Assembly (NCBI RefSeq): GCF_900187885.1
Contig: NZ_FYEK01000022.1
Span: 1-55,000, forward strand
Source: Thermoflexus hugenholtzii JAD2
Lineage (GTDB): Bacteria > Chloroflexota > Anaerolineae > Thermoflexales > Thermoflexaceae
DNA: 55,000 nt
Direction of reading: 5' to 3'
Below are positions 51,111-55,000 of the stretch, one piece after another. The translations under genes were made by a program, and so were the position numbers. The notes below the pieces were generated by a model. That model ran no database searches and was not told the DNA's origin. It saw nothing but the letters and a program-made list of their open reading frames with translations. Position 1 is the stretch's first letter. The number at the start of each line of letters is the position of its first letter.

Positions 51111-52916
51111 ATGGGATTGGAGCGCATCCGCAACTTTTGCATCATCGCCCACGTGGATCACGGCAAGACCACCCTGGCGGACCGGCTCCTGGAGCGCACC
51201 GGCACCATCCAGACGCGGGATGGGGTGGAGCTGGTGCTGGACTCCATGGATCTGGAGCGGGAGCGGGGGGTCACCATCAAGGCCTCGGCCGTCCGGATGC
51301 GCTACACGGCGCGGGACGGGCAGACCTACATCCTGAACCTGATCGACACGCCGGGCCACGTGGACTTTTCGTATGAGGTGGGCCGGGCCATGGCCGCCTG
51401 CGAGGGGGCGGTGCTGCTGGTGGACGCCACCCAGGGCATCGAGGCCCAGACCCTGGCCAACCTCTATCTGGCCCTGGAGCATGACCTGGTGATCATCCCG
51501 GTCGTGAACAAGATCGACCTGCCGGCGGCGCGGCCCGACGAGGTGGCCCGGGAGATCGCCGAGCTCATCGGTGTCCCCGAATCGGAGGTCCTCCGGATCT
51601 CCGCCAAATTGGGGATCGGCGTGGAGGAGGTCCTGGAGGCGGTGGTGCAGCGCGTCCCTCCCCCCCGGGGGGATCCGGAGGCCCCCCTTCAGGCCCTGAT
51701 CTTCGACAGCCACTACGATCCCTACAAGGGCGTCATCGCCTACGTGCGGGTGGTCAACGGGACCGTCTCCATGGGGCGGAAGATCATGGTGATGTCCACC
51801 GGGGTGACCAGCGAGCCGGTGGAGATCGGGGTCTTCACCCCGGACTTCACTCCAACGGGCCGCCTGGAGGCCGGCGAGGTGGGTTACGTGGCCACGGGCC
51901 TGAAATCTGTGCGGGAGTGTCGGGTGGGGGATACCCTGACCACGACCGATCGCCCGGCCCCCGAGCCCCTTCCCGGGTTCCGCCCCCCCAAGCCCATGGT
52001 CTTCGCCAGCTTCTATCCCTCGGAGGGGGAGGATTACGAGCTGTTGCGGGAGGCCCTGGAGAAGCTGCAGCTCAACGACGCCGCCCTGGTCTTCCAGCCG
52101 GAAACCTCCCAGGCCCTGGGCTTCGGCTTTCGCTGCGGCTTCCTGGGGATGTTCCATATGGAGATCGTCCAGGAGCGCTTAGAGCGGGAGTATGGGCTGG
52201 ACATCGTGGCCACCGCCCCCAGCGTGGAGTATGAGGTGGTGTTGCGGGACGGCTCGGTGAGGACCATCACCCGCCCTTCGGATCTCCCGGACGCCTCGTG
52301 GATCGAGGAGATCCGGGAGCCGTGGATGAAGGTCACCCTCATCACCCCGGCCGATTACATCGGGCCGGTGATGGATCTCATCACCTCGCGTCGGGGCGTC
52401 TATCAGAACATGACCTATCTGGATCCGCGGCGGGTGATGATCGAGGCCGAGGTCCCCCTGGCCGAGCTGCTCATCGATTTCTACGATGCCCTCAAGAGCC
52501 GCACCCGGGGCTACGCCTCCATGGATTACACCTTCATCGGGTATCGGGCGGGGGATCTGGTGAGGCTGGACCTCCTGGTGCACGGCCAGCCGGTGGACGC
52601 CCTGGCGCTGATCGTGCACCGGGATCAGGCGTATGCCAAGGGACGCGCCCTGGTGGAGAAGCTGCGGGAGGTGATCCCCCGCCAGCTGTTCGACGTGGCC
52701 ATCCAGGCGGCGGTGGGCGGGCGGGTTATCGCCCGGGCCACCATTAAGGCCATGCGCAAAGACGTGCTGGCCAAGTGCTACGGGGGCGACGTCACCCGCA
52801 AGCGGAAGCTGCTGGAGAAGCAGAAGGAAGGGAAGAAGCGCCTCAAGATGATCGGCCGCGTGGAAGTCCCCCAGGAGGCCTTCCTGGCCGTCCTCCGGCT
52901 GGGCCGGGAGGCCTGA
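51111..52916 (+). CDS. lepA: Elongation factor 4 (LepA)
   Basis: LepA is a ribosome-bound translational GTPase. The 601-residue protein begins [21 protein letters not shown] (G1), then ERGVTIKA (switch I), [12 protein letters not shown] (G3), VVNKIDLP (G4), the domain [28 protein letters not shown], the LepA-specific [25 protein letters not shown] and the C-terminal [32 protein letters not shown] precedes ATG 51111, which gives normal length; an upstream in-frame ATG at 51027 lies within the promoter and is rejected. Confidence 0.97.
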   Translation: MGLERIRNFCIIAHVDHGKTTLADRLLERTGTIQTRDGVELVLDSMDLERERGVTIKASAVRMRYTARDGQTYILNLIDTPGHVDFSYEVGRAMAACEGAVLLVDATQGIEAQTLANLYLALEHDLVIIPVVNKIDLPAARPDEVAREIAELIGVPESEVLRISAKLGIGVEEVLEAVVQRVPPPRGDPEAPLQALIFDSHYDPYKGVIAYVRVVNGTVSMGRKIMVMSTGVTSEPVEIGVFTPDFTPTGRLEAGEVGYVATGLKSVRECRVGDTLTTTDRPAPEPLPGFRPPKPMVFASFYPSEGEDYELLREALEKLQLNDAALVFQPETSQALGFGFRCGFLGMFHMEIVQERLEREYGLDIVATAPSVEYEVVLRDGSVRTITRPSDLPDASWIEEIREPWMKVTLITPADYIGPVMDLITSRRGVYQNMTYLDPRRVMIEAEVPLAELLIDFYDALKSRTRGYASMDYTFIGYRAGDLVRLDLLVHGQPVDALALIVHRDQAYAKGRALVEKLREVIPRQLFDVAIQAAVGGRVIARATIKAMRKDVLAKCYGGDVTRKRKLLEKQKEGKKRLKMIGRVEVPQEAFLAVLRLGREA

Positions 52917-53127
52917 GCTGCCCTCCTCTGTTCTCTTTTCTTCCTTACCCTCCGATGTCCTTGCGCCTCCTCCACGAGCCCGGTCTGTTCCCAATTTGTT
53001 CCCACACCTCCCGTAGATTGGGGCCCGGGATGGCGAGAGGGGGCCCTTCCGTCTGTGCCCGAGCTCCATGCGGGGTATGGTTTCCCCCCTCCGATCCCTG
53101 GATCTCGCTGCCGATATGAGGTGGGCG

Positions 53128-54642
53128 ATGTTCTGGCATCGAAGGCGACCGAACCATACGGGTAATGGCGTGCGGGGGAGGCGATCAGGGGCCGTGCGGG
53201 CCATCGTGGCCCTGCTCGCGCTGATGATGGGCGGGTGGTGGGGGCTTCCTCTCACGGGAGCCTCTAGCGGGCCGGCGGCCGTCTGCCGGGCCGCGGCCAG
53301 CGCCGCCGCGGCCGGAACCCGCTTCCAGCGGGTCTATACCCTCCCACCCTGGAGCCCCGGGCCGTTGGCGGCGGCAACCACCGCCGACGGCGGCTTCCTC
53401 CTCGCGGGGATCGCCGGGAACCCTTACAACACCTCGGACTTCTATCTGATGAAAACAGACGCCGCCGGGAATGTGCTGTGGAACCGCACCTACAACGTCC
53501 TGCAAAAAGACGGCGGTGGTCTTCCCCCCGAAGGAGGCCGCGCCCTTGATCTGGTTCCGACCCCGGACGGCGGCTTTCTGCTGGCCGGCAGCGCGTGTTG
53601 CTACGGGGGCAAAGCAGTTGCTGAGGTGCTCAAGATCGGTGCGTCTGGCGAGGTCCTGTGGAACAAGACCTATCGCTCGTCCTCGGGAAGCATCCACATC
53701 AGCATCCGTCGCGCCGTGACCACATCTGATGGCGACTTTCTTCTGATCGGGCACAGCGGCCTGGACGCAACTTCCTACAGAATGTTCGCCGCCAAGATCG
53801 GCCCGGACGGCACGCTCCGGTGGAGCCGCACATACGACGCCCTTGGCAACGCCCTCGACCTTCTCAGGGATGTGACTCCCACGCCAGATGGCGGAGCGCT
53901 GCTGGTGGGAGAAATGTTTCAAGCCGGCGTAGCCCTGGCCTTCAAGATCGACGCCGATGGGAACGTGGATTGGGCGCGGATGTATGGTCAACAGTTTAAC
54001 GGCTTCATTACATGGGAACCCCACACAGTCGTACGGCTGCCCGGCGGCGACTTCGTGCTCGCCGGGTTCGGTGACGACCTCCGAGGACTGGGAGGGAGCG
54101 GCCCGTGGGTGCTGCGCGCCGACAGCAGCGGCAACCTGCGGTGGGCCGAGTTCGTGTCCCATTTTTTCCAGGGGATACGGGACACGGTTCCGCTGAGCGA
54201 CGGTGACGTGCTGCTCGTGGGCGTCGCCTGGGAAGAAGACTTCCGGGACATGGCAGCTGCGAAGATGACCCCCGACGGGGTAGTCCAGTGGGGACGCCGC
54301 TACGGAAGGACATACGATGATAGCGCTGCCGCAGCCGCAGCCGCCCCCGACGGCGGCTTCTTGCTGGTGGGCTTGTCGTCCAACGTCAGTGGGGAAGACC
54401 AATACCTCGTTCGGGCCGATGCGACTGGGAGCAGCGGGTGTCTGGAGCAGGACCTTCCCACGAGGGTCACTCCCATCGATCTCAACACTTTGTTCATCGG
54501 CACGCCCACCGTCCAGGCGACGGATGTAGCTCTGGTGGTGGATGCGTTGTCCCCTTCCGTGGGGACGCTGGCTACCCAGAGCGCCATCCTCTGCAGCGAC
54601 GCCATGGCCTGGCGGCTGTATTTGCCGCTGGTGCTCCGATAG
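53128..54642 (+). CDS. Secreted beta-propeller-like repeat protein
   Basis: The 504-residue protein has a signal-type N-terminus (basic HRRRPNH region, then VRAIVALLALMMGGWWGLPL). The body consists of about seven repeats of 45-60 residues with the pattern TPDGGFLLAG...KIDADGNVLWNRTY, for example TADGGFLLAGIAG, TPDGGFLLAGSAC, TPDGGALLVGEMF and APDGGFLLVGLSS. This is a PQQ/delta-60-like propeller. The C-terminus ends WRLYLPLVLR, a tail I associate with surface proteins of Chloroflexota. ATG 53128 has GAGGTG upstream. Ligand unknown. Confidence 0.82.
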   Translation: MFWHRRRPNHTGNGVRGRRSGAVRAIVALLALMMGGWWGLPLTGASSGPAAVCRAAASAAAAGTRFQRVYTLPPWSPGPLAAATTADGGFLLAGIAGNPYNTSDFYLMKTDAAGNVLWNRTYNVLQKDGGGLPPEGGRALDLVPTPDGGFLLAGSACCYGGKAVAEVLKIGASGEVLWNKTYRSSSGSIHISIRRAVTTSDGDFLLIGHSGLDATSYRMFAAKIGPDGTLRWSRTYDALGNALDLLRDVTPTPDGGALLVGEMFQAGVALAFKIDADGNVDWARMYGQQFNGFITWEPHTVVRLPGGDFVLAGFGDDLRGLGGSGPWVLRADSSGNLRWAEFVSHFFQGIRDTVPLSDGDVLLVGVAWEEDFRDMAAAKMTPDGVVQWGRRYGRTYDDSAAAAAAAPDGGFLLVGLSSNVSGEDQYLVRADATGSSGCLEQDLPTRVTPIDLNTLFIGTPTVQATDVALVVDALSPSVGTLATQSAILCSDAMAWRLYLPLVLR

Positions 54643-55000
54643 GTGAGCTACTTCCTGGGCGACGATCTGCACAGGCACAAGAGCGGGCTTGCGGTGTATC
54701 GGGAGCTTTCCCTGGGAGAGGTGTGACCAGGGGTGGAGGTGCGCCTCAAGGCCAGCTAGAAGATCTGCCGCCCCCGGGGCGGATCTTTCCCGGGTGCGGG
54801 TGAGGCTTGCCGGCGCGAAGGCGCTTTCCCTTGTGGAGGACGGCCGGCGGGCGATCGAAACCGGCCTGGGAGAGGTCTTCCTTTCGGCGCCCAAAGCCTA
54901 GCAGGAGGGGGGTGAGCGAAAGGGAGTGCGGGTGCGCTACCGGCTTTTGGGGGTGACACCTAAACACCGCCGGCGGCGCGCAGCCAAGCAAAGGCGGCGG
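54643..55000. other. Unresolved region at the window end
   Basis: Short frames run through this stretch on the plus strand (for example ...LAGAKALSLVEDGRRAIETG ending at 54901, and a basic frame ending RRRRAAKQRR at the edge). None has a convincing start, ribosome site or known motif. It may be decayed coding sequence or the start of a gene beyond the window. Confidence 0.4.

Noticed and set aside
54689-54901. A 70-codon plus-strand frame near the window end
   Set aside because: Its first half has random GC-rich composition and no ribosome site. The second half looks more protein-like, but without family match it cannot be supported as a gene.

Overview
The window is about 55 kb of GC-rich, gene-dense bacterial chromosome. 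It looks like a thermophilic member of the Chloroflexota, Thermoflexus/Anaerolineae-like. This is an inference from the very high GC content, the B12-dependent ribonucleotide reductase loaded with inteins, the SbcCD/YqhQ/FmdB/DUF971/DUF3109 gene complement, a secreted protein ending in the YLPLVLR-type C-terminus I associate with this phylum, and abundant short palindromic intergenic repeats. No rRNA operon, prophage, complete insertion sequence or CRISPR array is visible.

Layout. 1-4.3 kb: a truncated coiled-coil gene, a flavin reductase-like gene, enolase, DegV and a frameshifted Uma2 nuclease. 4.5-9.2 kb: a promoter-driven pair of tRNA-Ala genes, then a leucine T-box leader (specifier CTC) controlling a membrane hydrolase-like gene, branched-chain aminotransferase and leuS. 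9.4-11.4 kb: a minus-strand cluster of DUF971, fmt and an M50-like protease. 12-23 kb: a cysteine-rich hypothetical protein, sufU, an SDR-like protein, ychF, a YqhQ-like protein, sbcC/sbcD, an FmdB zinc ribbon with a secreted PT-rich protein, and an alpha-oxoamine synthase. 23.2-25 kb: a tightly overlapping accessory operon (DUF3054, NAL1-like, membrane-anchored Cas4-like nuclease, minimal nucleotidyltransferase) whose apparent HEPN partner is cut short. 25-31.7 kb: enoyl-CoA hydratase, M29 aminopeptidase, DUF3109, queA, sfsA, an ABC-ATPase/GNAT fusion and a frameshifted small membrane protein. 31.8-38.9 kb: nrdJ with three inteins, tandem NrdR boxes and nrdR. 39.2-45.3 kb: rplS, yifB/comM, a PyrF-like pseudoenzyme, 5-FTHF cyclo-ligase, a TctA-like membrane protein and a SufR-like regulator. 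45.5-52.9 kb: a small membrane protein, rpsU, a Ser/Thr kinase, an epimerase, penicillin acylase and lepA. 53-55 kb: a secreted beta-propeller protein and an unresolved end.

Three regulatory circuits can be read directly. Uncharged tRNA-Leu should release the T-box attenuator ahead of ilvE and leuS. NrdR, encoded next to nrdJ, has two boxes 31 bp apart upstream of nrdJ. Strong sigma70-like promoters with 17-18 bp spacers precede the tRNAs, rplS, nrdR, the SufR-like gene, rpsU, the small membrane protein and lepA.

The most unusual items are: the second nrdJ intein, which interrupts the catalytic N-x-C-x-E site yet lacks the C-terminal His-Asn needed for normal splicing; two copies of a 74-bp palindromic element, each just upstream of a strong promoter of a translation gene; a family of roughly 126-bp hairpin-chain repeats; palindromes with constant arms and covarying cores; and the truncated MNT/HEPN pair beside a Cas4-like gene.
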